DNA of 64,000 nucleotides from Sapria himalayana. Taxonomy: Eukaryota > Streptophyta > Magnoliopsida > Malpighiales > Rafflesiaceae. The position numbers were made by a program, and so were the translations under genes. Each line of letters begins with the position of its first letter. Positions within the stretch are counted from its first letter, which is position 1. The stretch covers positions 1-64,000 of the forward strand of contig JAREIK010008063.1 in the NCBI GenBank assembly GCA_029783825.1. Reading direction: 5' to 3'. Below the pieces are notes generated by a model, which was not told where the DNA came from, ran no database searches, and saw only the letters and a list, made by a program, of their open reading frames with translations. Of the stretch, positions 1-12,183 are shown one piece after another.

Positions 1-3000
1 TCTAATTTAAAGTAACCGGTATCCCTATATAATAAATCTCATTTTTTTTATTATAATTTTAAATATTCATTTTAATTATTTATTTGTTTATTTATATACA
101 AATATTAATTACAAAATAAATTGAGTTAGACAAATATAATTTATATAAATTATTTTTCATCATAAAAATTGTTGATAAACTTTTTAAAAGAAAAATAAAT
201 TTCAAAACAAAAAATTATTATATAGTAATATATTTTGTGTTTCTTTTAAATCATTTTAGGTTTTTTAATTATATTTTAATTGATGTCTATCTTAGTAATA
301 ATATATTATTAATTTATTTTTTGATCATTATTAGAATATTTATCAATAAAATTATTTATAATGAATTTATTTGATATATAAATATAATGATTATTATAAC
401 TAAATATTGTATTAACATTTAAAAAAATTTTAAAAAATTAAAAATTATTATATTTTCAAAGTTATAACCTTTGAAAATATAAAAAAAATAAAATTAAATA
501 TTTATTATTTTATTTTTTTAATAAAACCTATAAACCAATAAATGCATACACAGTTAAATCAGTAAGCTCCTAAACTTCATAATGCCTAAATACATAAACC
601 ATTAAATCACCATATACTATTTAATAATTAATAAATCTAATTTTTATTTGTATTTATTATATTTTTAAATATTCATTTTAATTATTTTTTGTTTATTTTT
701 ATAGAAATATTTATTACAAAATAAATTATGAGAGTGGCATATATCTTTTAATTAATTTATTTTTAATCAAAAAAATATATGCTTATAAAAGAAGTAAAAA
801 TTTTAAAATTAAAAATTATTATCCGTAATATATTTTCCTTTAATTTGAATCAATTTGGGTTTTGTAAATATTTTTTAATTAATATCAATCTTTTTATTAA
901 TAGTTTATTAACTTAAATTGATCATTATTATATTATCTATCAATAAAATTAGTTATATTGAATTTATAGATATATAATTATTATATTATTAGAACTAAAT
1001 ATTATTTTCACATTCAAAAAATTTTAAATATTATTATATTTCAAAGGTTATAACCTATGAAAATGAGAAAAAGTACAATTGTTTTTTTTGTTATTTTATT
1101 GTTAAATAAAACCTATAAACCAGTAAATGTCTAAAAACATAAATTGCTAAACTCTTAAACGACCAAAACATTTAAATATGTAAATTATTAAACAGGTGTA
1201 CATTAATAAAAAATCATAAATCTCATTTTTATTTTTATTTAGTATAATTTTAAATTTTATTTTAATTATTTATCAGTTTATTTTGATAGAAATATAATTA
1301 CATAATAAATTATTAGTGAGACAGATCAAAATTAAATAATTTATTTTTCATCAATAAAAATATATATCCTTATAAAAGAGGCAAATTTTAAAATTAAAAA
1401 TTTATTATTAGTAATATATTTTTATTTTTATTTTGAATCATTTTAGATTTTGCAATTATATTTTAATTTATATCATTCTTATAAATAATTGTTTAATAAA
1501 TTTTTATTGATCATTATATATCATTATTAAGATTCTTATTACGAAATATTATATTCATATTTAAAAAAAATTAAAAATTATTAAACTTCAAAGTTTATAT
1601 CCTTCAAAAATTAAAAAAAACAAAAAATTAATTTTTATTTTTTCATTCTTTAAAAAAAACTATAAATCACTAAAGGCATAAACACTTAAATCACTAAACC
1701 CCAAACACCCAAATACTTAAACCATTAAAACTGTATATCCTGAATAATAATAATAAATCTTTATTTTATTTGTATTCATTATAATTTTAAATATTCATTT
1801 AATTATTTATTAGTTATTTTTATAGAATTATAAATTAAAATTAATTATGAGGAAGACAAATATAATTTAAATAATTTACTTTTAATAACAAAAATATAAA
1901 CTTATAAAAAGAAGCAAAACATCAAAGAAAGTATTATTTTATAATATATTTTACTTTGATTTTGTTTAACTTTATGTTTTGCAAATATATTTAAAATAAT
2001 ATCTATCTTATTAATAATAGTTTTTAAATTTATTTTTTGATCATTAATATAATATATTTCAATATAATTGTTTATATTGAATTTACATGATATATAATTA
2101 TTAATATTATCATAACTAAATATAGTATTCACATATAACAAAAATTTAAAAATTGTTATATTTTCAAAGTTTATAACCTTCAAAAATGAGAAAAAATAAA
2201 AAAAAATAAATTTTTTCTTATATCATTATTTAAATAAAACTTATAAACCATTAAATGCCTAAATACATAAATATAAAAACTTTTAAACCCCGAATACCCT
2301 AAATACTTAAACCTTTAAACTCGTAAACCTTAAATATAATTTAAATAATTTATAGAAATATTAATTACAAAATAAATTATGAGTGATACAAATAGAATTT
2401 AAATAATTTATTTTTCATCAAAAAACATATAAGGTTATAAAATGATGCAAAAACTAAAAAAGAATTATTATTTAGTAATAAATTTACTTTGATTTTGAAT
2501 CATTTTAGGTTTTTTAATTATATTTTAATTTATATCTATTATATAATAATAGTTTATTAATTTGTTTTTTGATAATTGATATAACATCTACCAATAAAAT
2601 TGTTTATATTTAGTTTATATTATATATAGTTATAATATTTATTATTACTAAATATTGTATTCACATTTTAAAAAAATTTTAAAATTATTATATTTTCAAA
2701 TATTATAAACTTTGAAAATTTAAAAAAATATGAAAAATAAATTTTTTGTTATTTAATTGTTTGAATAAAACCTATAAACTATTAAAAGCCTAAATACTTA
2801 AATCAATAACTTCTAAATCTCGAGAACCCTAAATAGATTAATTTTTTAAAAATATATATCCTAAATAATAAATAATAAATCTCATTTTTATATTTTTCAT
2901 TATAATTTTACTTATTTACTTGTTTATTTTTATATAAATATTAATTACAAATAAATTATAAGTTATACAAATATAATTTATATAAATTATTTTTTCAACA

Positions 3001-4651
3001 AAAAAATATAGATAAACTTAATAAAGAAGAAAAAAATTAAAAACAAAAAAATATTAAATAGTAATATATTTTGCTTTAATTCTGAATCATTTTAGGTTTT
3101 GTAATTATATTTTAATTGATATGTAACTTATTAATAATAGATTATTAATTTATTTTTTTGATCATTATTAGAATAATTATTAATAAAAATGTTTATATTG
3201 AATTTATAAGATATATAAATTTAATAATTTTTATAACTAAAGATTGTATTCACTTTTGAAAAAAGTTTTAAAATTTTTATATTTTCAAAATTTATAACCT
3301 TTGAACATGTGAAAAAATAAAAAAATATTTTTTTTTGTTATTTCATTGTTTAAATTAAAACTATAAATCACTAAATGCCTAAATACTTAAATCACTAAAC
3401 TACAAAGTCTCGATACCCCTAAATAGATAATTCTTAAAACCAGTATACCATAAATAATAATTAATAAATCTCATTTTTATTTGTTTTCATGATAATTAAA
3501 AAAATTCATTTTGATTGTTAAGTTTTATATATATATATATATTAATTATAAAATAAATTATGACTTAAAATATAATTTATAAAAGTTATTTTTCAACAAA
3601 AAATAGATAAGCTTATAAAAAGAATAAAAATTTAAAAACAAATAATTATTATTAAGTAATATATTTTGCTTTGCTTTTGAATCATTTTAGGTTTTAATAT
3701 TATATTTTAAGTAATATCAATGTTATTCATAATAGATTTTTAATTTATTTTTTGATAATTATTAGAATATATATCAATAAAATTGTTTATATTGAATTTA
3801 AATGATATATAATTATTGTGATTATTATAAATAAATATTGTATTAACTTTTAAAAAAAAATTAAAAAATTATTATATTTTCAAATGTTATAATCTTAAAA
3901 AATGAGAAAGAATACAAAAAATAAATTTTTTGTTATTTCTTTTTTCAATAAAACCTATAGACCACTAAATGTTTACTTACTTAAATCAGTAGCACATAAA
4001 ACCCGAAACCCCTAAATACATAAACCTTATAACAGCTGTATACTACTTATAAAATAATAAATCTAATTTTCATTTTTATTTATTATAATTTTTTAATATT
4101 CATTTTAATTATTTATATTTTAATTTTTTAGAAAAATTAATTATAAAATAAATATCGAGTGACACAAATATTATTTAAATAATTTATTTTTAATCATAAA
4201 AAAATATAAGCTTATAAAAAGATAGCAAAGTTTAAAAATTAAATATTATTATTTAGTAATATATATATTTTTTTTGATTTTGAATCATTTTGTGCTATGT
4301 AAATATATTTTAATTAATATTTATATTATTAATAATAGTTTATTAATTTAATTTTTGATCATTATTATATATCTATCATTAAAATTATTTATATTGAATT
4401 TATATGATATATAATTAATAAGAATAATATAATTATGCATGGTATTCACATTTCAAAAGATTTTAAATATTTTTTTATTTTCAAAGGTTATAACCTTTGA
4501 AAATCTAAAAAAAATCAAAATAAAAATTTCTATTTTAATTATATAAATAAAACCTATATACCACTAAATGCCTAAAAACATAAATTTCTAAATTCATAAA
4601 CGACAAAACCCCTAAATAATCGATCCATTAAACTGGTATACCATATATAAT
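1..4651 (+). repeat. A+T-rich satellite array, block 1
   Basis: About eight tandem monomers in one orientation. Central dyads lie near 465, 1048, 1590, 2165, 2692, 3287, 3880 and 4487, giving spacings of about 530-610 bp. Each monomer shows the dyad, an A/T stretch, a TAAANNNN octamer run, a GGTATACC box and a long A/T body. The block matches 16690-21408 monomer by monomer at an offset of about 16.7 kb. Short open frames inside it (such as 1902-2183 on the minus strand) are low-complexity I/N/Y/K/F translations not kept in sister monomers, so no gene is called. The first monomer is cut by the window edge. Confidence 0.93.
4647..4651. repeat. Left target-site duplication of insertion P (copy A)
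   Basis: The 5-bp ATAAT lies directly before the TG terminus and recurs after the CA terminus at 5225-5229. Uninterrupted monomers of the same subtype, such as 29821-29840, carry this site once. Confidence 0.6.
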
Positions 4652-5224
4652 TGTTTGGCAATTGTGTTTCCACGGTAGTGAGATTGAGATACAGAAACAC
4701 AGAAATAACATAAAACAAGCAATATATATATAACAATTCAGCAACCATACATGATAGAATCAAAAAACAAGAAATAAATACCAAGAATAATGTGGTTTGC
4801 TGGTCGCTCAGTATGACTAGCTAAATCCACCAGAAAATACTTATGCATTACAGATTAAAGCAACAGAAATGTCTTATAGTATGTAGCACACAGAATAGTC
4901 ACGATAAATCGCACAGAGAGAAGAGAGAGAGATAATGAATAGTTCCACGGGTACAAAAACAGCCACCCGAAAATAAAATTACAAAATATTTTATATTAAA
5001 ATTTATCTCTATTCATTTAACCAGAGCGGATCGGATCATGAGACGGGTCAAGCTCTGCTCCAATTTCGGCGAGCTGTTCTGTCAGCGAGACCTCCATTAT
5101 TGTGCTACTACTGCATCCCCGGCTTCTTAATATTTCCTTTCCTACACTTACATGAAATTATTAAAAAAGAAAAAATATTTGGTTATATAAACAAATTATC
5201 AAAAAATAAATTACATATTCATCA
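4652..5224 (-). mobile_element. Solo-LTR-like insertion P, copy A
   Basis: A 573-bp non-satellite segment begins TGTTTGG and ends CATCA. It has the TG...CA termini of LTR retrotransposons and a 5-bp ATAAT target duplication. The interrupted monomer continues exactly where sister monomers (29821, about 38670) are unbroken. Read on the minus strand it has a TATA-like stretch near 5185, a CT-rich run (from GA repeats near 4915-4935) and a T-rich region, which resembles an LTR. No second LTR, primer-binding site or polyprotein was seen. A second copy is at 21409-21993. The LTR assignment is inference from ends and target duplication; the orientation is tentative. Confidence 0.6.
5017..5097 (-). 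pseudogene. Short coding-like frame inside P
   Basis: A 26-codon frame starts with ATG at 5097 and stops with TAA at 5017. The product begins MEVSLTEQLAEIG and ends DPIRSG. It is one of few G+C-richer, non-low-complexity stretches here. In the sister copy (about 21788-21870) the ATG has become ACG and an internal codon has become TAG, so it is not maintained. It may be a leader frame of a retroelement, a captured exon piece, or chance. No function can be assigned. Confidence 0.25.
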
Positions 5225-7508
5225 ATAATAAATCTTAATTCTCATTTTAATTTGAATTCATTATAATTTTAAATATTCATTTTAAATATTTATTAGTTTA
5301 TTTTTTATATAAATATTAATTACAATATAATAATTAGTTCAGACAAATATAATATTAATAATTTACTTTTAATAAAAAAAATAATCTTATAAAAATAAGT
5401 AAAAATTTAAAAACAAAAAATTATTATTTAGTAATAAATTTTAAATTGATTTTGAATCATTTTAGGTTTTGTAATTATATTTAAATTTATATCTATCATA
5501 TTAATAATAGTTTATTAATTTATTTTTTGATAATTGATATCATATCTATAAATAAAATTGTTTATATTTAGTTTTTATTATATATAATTATAATGATTAT
5601 TAATACTAAATATTATATTCACATTTTTAAACAAAATTAAAATTATTATATTTTCAAAGGTTATAACCTTTGAAAATGTGAAAAATTATCAAAAATATTT
5701 TTTTGTTATTTCATTATTTAAATAAAACCTATAAACCACTAAAAGCCTAAAAACATAAATTGCTAAACTCCTAAATGATAAAACCTCTAAATACTTATTC
5801 CATTAAACTGGTATAGATTAATAATAAATCATAAATTTCATTTTAATTTTTATTCAGTATAATTTTAAATTTTTATTTTAATTATTTATCAGTTTATTTT
5901 TATAGAAATATAAATTACAAAATAAATTATTAGTGAGACAAATCTAATTTAAATTAAAACTGTATCCCTAAATAATAAATAATAAATCTCATTTTTTTTC
6001 ATTATAATTTTAAATATTCATTTTAATTATTTATTTGTTTATTTATATATAAATATTAATTACAAAATAAATTGAGTTTGACAAAAATAATTTATATAAA
6101 TTATTTTTCATCAAAAAATTATAGATAAGCTTTTTAAAAGAAAAAAAATTTTCAAAACAAAAAATTATTATATTGTAATATATTTTGCTTTTTCTTCTGA
6201 ATCATTTTAGGTTTTGTAATTATATTTTTATTGATATCTATCTGTTAATAAGAGATTTTTAATTTATTTTTTGATCATTACTATAATATTTATCAATAAA
6301 ATTCTTTATATTGAATTTACATGATATATAATTATTAAGATTATTATACCTAAATATTATATTTACATTTGAAAATAATTTAAAAATTATTATATTTTTA
6401 AAGGTTTATCATCTTTTAAAATGAGATAAAATCACAAAAATAAATTTTTTGTTATTTTATTGTTTATATAAAAACCTATCTACTACTAAATGCCTAAATG
6501 CTTAAATCATTAAACTCCTAAACCCCAAATGTCCAAAACCCCTTAAATACCTAAACATTTAAACCATCTTTAAAGGTTTAAGTATTTATAAATAATATAT
6601 AAATATCTATCAATAAATAATAGTTAATTAATTGATTTTTTGATCATTATTATATTTATATTTATATTTAGTTTATTAATATCTATTAATAAAATTGTTT
6701 ATTTATAATATTACATGATATATAATTATTAAGTTTATTATAACTAAATATTATATTCACATTTGAAAAAAATTTAAAAATTATGATATTTATAAATTTT
6801 ATAACCTTCATAATTGATAAAAAATTTGAAAAATAATTTTTTTGTTATTTCATTATTTAAATAAAACATATAAACTACTAAATACCTAAACACTTAAATC
6901 ACTAAACTCCTAAACTCCTAAAAACATAAACAATTAAACCGGTATACCCCAAATAAATAATCATAAATCTCATTTTTATTTGTATTCATTATATTTTTAA
7001 TATTCATTTTAATTATTTATTAGTTTATTTTTATAGAAATATTAATTGCAAAATAAAATTATGAATGAGACAAATATAATTTAAATAATTTATCTTCATC
7101 AAAAAAATTTATTAGCTTATAAAAAGAATCAAAGATATAAAAATAAAAAATTATTATTTAGTAATATATTTTACTTTGAGTTTAAATCATTTTAGGTTTT
7201 GCAAATATTTTTTAATTAATATCTATCATATTAATAATAGTTTATTAATCTATTTTATGATCAGTATTATAATATCGATCAATAAAATTATTTATATTGA
7301 ATTTACATGATATTTAATTTTTATGATTATTATAATTAAATATTGTATTAACATTTGAAAAAAAAATTAAAAATTATAATATTTTCAATGGTTATAACCT
7401 TGAAAATAAGAAAAAATCATAAAAATAATTTTTTTGTTATTTAATTATTTAAATAAAACCTATAAACAATAAAATACCGAAATACTTAAATTACTAAACT
7501 CTTATTCC
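5225..7508 (+). repeat. A+T-rich satellite array, block 2
   Basis: Satellite resumes after P with the ATAAT repeat at 5225-5229. Dyads lie at 5650-5677 (perfect 28 bp), near 6405, near 6790 and near 7386. The 385-bp spacing between 6405 and 6790 marks a truncated monomer. The same truncated unit is found just upstream of the other two Q modules (near 23590-23975 and 61700-62090), so it belongs to the duplicated block. Confidence 0.92.
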
Positions 7509-7593
7509 CTGATACTACTGCACCAAACACACATAGCGACGGACCATAGTACACTCGTGCACATATTCTTATCCATCTTGGTGTAGCATTTAG

Positions 7594-7659
7594 ATGGGCG
7601 AGCAAGTCATGGAAGCAGCCAGAAGTATGGGCGAGCAAGTCATGGAAGCAGCCAGAAAT
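7594..7659 (+). repeat. 33-bp tandem duplication inside Q copy A
   Basis: Two adjacent 33-bp units begin ATGGGCGAGCAAGTC and differ at one position near the end. The other two Q copies carry this sequence once, so the duplication arose after the modules separated. Confidence 0.9.
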
Positions 7660-8828
7660 ATGGGCCACCAGTTTGTAGAGGGCCCCACTAGCAAGCCAGG
7701 ATGATAACATTCAGACAACTGACGAGTCCGAGCAAAGTGGTCGGGAATAAACCCAGGAGTAGCTAGGAGTGGGTCCCACTAGACCTATCAGGCAGCATAG
7801 AGGGCCACCCAACAGTCTCCCAACAGGATTAGCGGGTAATCCATGATTAATTGGAGAGCCGACAAAATCCGAAGCATCACCAAGTAGGGCCAGTAAGCAA
7901 TGGAGTCTAGACCAGCCACACGGGAGCGAAAGATTCAAACTCGTAGTTTATGTTTGTACTCTTATTTGTATTTTGGACTTTGTATGCAGCATGTACTTGT
8001 AGAGATGGATCATGACATACTCAGACACACAATCTTGTCTATTCTTTATGTAGAATGGAATGAGGGCAACTGGACCCACGAGTATCTCAAAGTGGGGCCC
8101 ATTAATGCATTTGGTAAATACACATTAGGAGATGCTACACTCCCTGGAGCAGAAGACCCATCTTTATAGCATTTTGTAATTTTACTTGTATTCTAGCTTA
8201 GTTGTAATCGTAAATAATTAGACTGTGAGATGGACTTCATCACACATGCACACCGATGCATGCATTTTTTTTGATATTATGTCGGTGCAACATACAGTAA
8301 CTTCTTGGAGCTCGAGGAGGAAGCATTCTAACCCAAGAGATACTCTTTTGAGGATCATGGAGCAAAAAAATGTGGAATTCAGAGGTGAGAATGAGTTGAC
8401 AAAGTGCCGTATATATGGACTTGTGGATTTATGGGTATTCAATTTTAAATGTATTCCATTGCATAGCAATGACATAGGCAAACGCTTGATGTTGCATGTC
8501 ACACACATGCACAATCTTATATTTCCATAGTTTTAATATGGTGCATCATTCAGGTTCCTCCAAAAGGCGTGGACAAATCCGAATGGAAACGACGTAGTGC
8601 GCATAATGACTCAATGCCAACTCTGAAGTCCGGGAATGCCAGGTGATTTTAGTTGTATTCGTATGCTTGGAATTATTAGGCATTACGTTTTTTATGTATT
8701 TTATGCATAGAATCATTAAGGTGCATAGGATTTGTTGGGCTGGCCTAAATTAGTCACCTTTTTAGTCTCGTGTAAGTTGTGTGCCTAAATGATAAATAAA
8801 TGTATATTTTCCAAGAAAACAAAAAATA

Positions 8829-8909
8829 ACCATAAACCCTAAACTTTAAATCCTAAACCATAAACCATAAACTATAACCCTAACCCATAAACCCTAAATC
8901 CTAAATCTC
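8829..8909 (+). repeat. Degenerate telomere-like heptamer run in Q
   Basis: About eleven units of seven bases in near-perfect phase, of the forms ACCCTAA, ACCATAA and ATCCTAA. These are variants of the plant telomere repeat CCCTAAA. The homologous run at about 25978-26056 in the second Q copy keeps the phase with different substitutions. It is too degenerate for a functional telomere and is best read as an interstitial or telomere-derived stretch. Confidence 0.7.
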
Positions 8910-10629
8910 ATGTTTTGCACTTTTATAATCAAATGACTATGTGTTAAATTTAAATTGAAATTCACAACTTTTAGGAATGTCACAGAATTATCTCTTTGTT
9001 TATGTAACACAAAGACATGACTCAAGGGGTGAGTTATGGATTCAGTCTCTTTATTGCTTTAGATTATTGTAGCATTAGCGATGGTCATGATTATGTATTT
9101 TGTCTCTAGAACACAAAATCATATCGATGAGAATATACCATAACTTGTGTCTCTCTATTGAACATATTGTTATGGCAATAAGAATGATCATGAATAAATA
9201 TATAATCACTATAATACTGGGTCACAGAATTGGATATGACCATAGCTTGTGCATTTTATCTTTATATTGCAAAGTCATTGCACTAGGAATGAATGTAACT
9301 TTGGACATTCCTCAAGAGCAAAAGTCATGACCGTAGAAATAGTTAAAGCTCGAGTACTACTCTTTATAATTTCTATAGCTAAAATTCTTGGGATTGGAAA
9401 TATCACTATGACTTCTTCCTTTGATTTGTGACCTCAAGTGTCAATATGCAAGACTAATATTTTGAGCAATGATTAAAATCTTTTATACATTTAATATGAT
9501 TCATTTACACATTTTTGGGTATTGTGAGCCGGTAAACATAACTCATTTAATATAAAAACAAAGAAATGATAATTTTCATATCCACGAGGATATAAAAAAA
9601 AGTCTTAGACATACCAATAAAATAAATTTTTTGATTCTTGATTGAAAGAGAGCCCATACTTCTTGCCCTTATCAAACCACCCTGGGGCTAGTTTGTTCTA
9701 ATAGGCTACGAGGTTGTTATTTTTTTAGAGGTGAACTATGTTTTAAAAAAATTTCTTTGAGTGTGTGCATGAGAGATATTTTAGAAGAAATTACAATAAT
9801 CAATATAAATAGCATCCTCAACAACTAGCTATTTCAACACATAGGGGTACAACTTTGTATTAGTCTGTTAGCGTACATGAGTCAAATTACCTTTGATAGC
9901 CCAGTGATTCAACATCAAATATGATGAGACATAATAGAGATAAAGTAAAAGCTCCTATTATTTTGGTTAGAGCTTTAGCAATCATTCTAGAGTTGAGAGA
10001 GAAACATAATAAATTATTTTAATTATTCAGTATAATTTTAATTTTAATTTTAATTATTTATCAGTTTATTTTTATAGAAATATAATTAAAAAATAAATTA
10101 TTAGTGAGACAGAGCTAATTTAAATTAAACCGGTATATCCAAAATAAAAAAGATTAAATCTCATTTTTTTCCATTTTAATTTTAAATATTCAAATTTAAT
10201 TATTTATTTGTTTATTTTTATATAAATATTAATTACAAAATAAATTATGAGTTACACAACTATAATTTATATAAATTATTTTTCATTTAAATAATATAGA
10301 TAAACTTTTAAAAGAAAATAAAATTTAAAAACAAAAAATTATTATATAGTAATATATTTTGCTTTGCTTATGCATCATTTTAGGTTTTGTAATTATATTT
10401 TAATTGATATCTATGTTATTAATAATAGATTATTTATTTATTTTTTTATCATTATTAGAATATTTATCAATAAAATTGGTTGTATTGTATTTATATGATA
10501 TATAAATATTGAGAATATTATAACTAAATATTATTTTCACTTTTGAAAAAAATTTAAAAATTATTAAATTTTCAAAGGTAATAACCTTAAATAATAATAA
10601 AAAATAATAAAAATAAATTGATTGCTTGT

Positions 10630-10659
10630 ATTTAGTCATTTTTTAAAAAATGACTAAAT
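10630..10659. repeat. Perfect 30-bp palindrome
   Basis: Arms ATTTAGTCATTTTTT and the exact reverse complement meet without a spacer. It is not part of the ordinary monomer. It sits at the junction of a local duplication in which the dyad-side quarter of the monomer is repeated. Confidence 0.9.
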
Positions 10660-12175
10660 ATAATAATTATTATAACTAAATATTGAATTCACTTTTGAAA
10701 AAAATTTAAAAATTATTATATTTTCATAGGTTATAACCTTTGAAAATATAAAAAAATAATAAAAATAAATATTTTGTTATTTTAATTTTTAAATAAAACC
10801 TAGAAACCACTAAATGCATACACAGTTAAATTAGTAAACTCCTATGGCTCGTAATACCTAAATACATAGACCATTAGACCGCTATATGCTACTTAATAAT
10901 TAAGAAATCTAATTTTTATTTCAATTTATTATTATTTTAAATATTCATTTTAATTATTTATAAGTTTATTTTTATACAAATATTTATTATAAAATAAATT
11001 ATGAGTGTGACAAATATAATTTAAATAATTTATTTTTAATCAAATAAAATATATACGCTTATAAAAGAAGTAAAAATTTAAAAATTAAAAATTATTTTCC
11101 AGTAATATTTTTAACTTTAATTTTGAATCAATTTAGGTTTTGTAAATATTTTTACATAATATATATCTTTTTATTAATAGTTTATTAATTTAATTTTTGA
11201 TCATTATTATATTGTCTATCAATATAATTATTTATATTGAATTTATATGATATATAATATTATTTTATTTTTTAATTTATATTGTCTATTAATTTATATT
11301 GAATTCATATTTCAAAAAATTGTAAATATTATTATATTTTCAAAAATTATAACCTATGAAAATGATAACAAATTATAGAAATTTTTTTTGTTATTTTATT
11401 TTTTTTTATAAAACCTATAAAACACTAAAAGCCTAAAAACATAAATAGCCAAACTTCTAACGACAAAACCTCTAAATACTTAAACTATTAAACTGGTATA
11501 CATTAATAATAAATCTTAAATCTCATTTTTATTTTTATTCAGTATAATTTTAAATTTATATTTTAATTATTTATCACTTTATTTTTATAGAAATATTAAT
11601 TACAAAATAAATTATTAGTGAGATGGATCTAATTTAAATTAAACCTGTATGCCTATATAATAAATAATAAATAATAAATCACATTTTTTTTATTATAATT
11701 TTAAATATTCATTTTAATTATTTATTTGTTTATTTATATATAAATATTAATTACAAAATAAATTATGAGTTAGACAACTATAATTTATATAAATTATTTT
11801 TCATCAAAAAAATATAGATATACTTATTAAAAGAAAATAAAATTCAAAAACAAAAAATTATTATATAGTAATATATTTTTGTTTGCTTTTGAATCATTTT
11901 ATGTTTTGTAATTATATTTTAAGTAATATCTATCTTATTATTAATGGATTATTAATTTATTTTTTGATTATTATTAGAATATTTATCAATAAAATTGTTT
12001 ATATTGAATTTATATAATATATAAATATAATGATTAGTATAACTAAATATTGTATTTACATTTGAAAAAAATTTAAAAATTATTATATTTTCAAAGGTTA
12101 TAAACTTTTAAAATTCAAAAAATAATAAAAATAAATTTTTTGTTATTTTATTTTTTAAATAAAACCTATAAACCA

Positions 12176-12183
12176 CTAAATGC
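12176..12183. repeat. Left 8-bp target duplication of hAT-1 copy A
   Basis: CTAAATGC precedes the element and is repeated exactly at 15892-15899. Together they rebuild the normal satellite sequence CTAAATGCATA. Eight base pairs is the hAT superfamily hallmark. Confidence 0.92.

Larger units (their letters stand above)
7509..10020. repeat. Unclassified 2.5 kb module Q, copy A
   Basis: A complex non-satellite segment, clearly less A+T-rich at its left part, embedded in the array. Near-identical modules occur at 24691-27172 and from 62808 to the window end, each starting CTGATACTACTGCACC. About 100 bp of the host monomer is missing at the insertion and I found no target duplication or terminal inverted repeat, so it is not a clean transposon insertion. 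Open frames of 89 and 101 codons (7900-8169 and 8225-8530) are broken in sister copies, so no gene is called. It holds a telomere-like stretch at 8829-8909 and a weak internal repeat at about 9030-9320. Origin unknown. Confidence 0.8.
10021..12183 (+). repeat. A+T-rich satellite array, block 3
   Basis: About four monomers between Q and hAT-1, with dyads near 10575, 10727, 11345 and 12095. The 10575/10727 pair reflects a local partial duplication of about 150 bp next to a perfect 30-bp palindrome (10630-10659). The last monomer is interrupted at 12183 by hAT-1. Its diagnostic bases also occur in the monomer before the second hAT-1 copy at 53286. Confidence 0.92.

Noticed and set aside
1902..2183. 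Minus-strand 93-codon open frame in satellite, and similar ones (10430-10639, 20587-20772, 24295-24546, 28901-29104, 36974-37180, 40728-40910, 53061-53279, 62477-62659)
   Set aside because: Low-complexity I/N/K/Y/F translations of A/T repeat. The frames are not kept between monomers, and there is no recognisable domain.
7509..7560. Possible CACTA-type terminus (TACTACTGCACC, then TAGCGACGGACC)
   Set aside because: The first bases are not CACTA, there is no matching inverted end at the right boundary, and there is no 3-bp target duplication.
7717..7753. Hammerhead-ribozyme-like core CTGACGAGTCCGAGC in Q
   Set aside because: The core is TTGACAA in copy B and CTGACTA in copy C. The GAAA box and a convincing stem II are missing, so it is most likely chance.
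7486..8530. Open frames in module Q (7486-7710, 7711-7938, 7900-8169, 8218-8514, 8225-8530)
   Set aside because: The sister Q copies carry stops or frameshifts in the frames compared. In 7900-8169, for example, the codon after TTATGTTTG is TAC in copy A but TAG in B and C. No family resemblance.
8829..8909. A functional telomere or chromosome end
   Set aside because: The heptamers are degenerate, the stretch is only about 80 bp, and it is flanked by other sequence on both sides.
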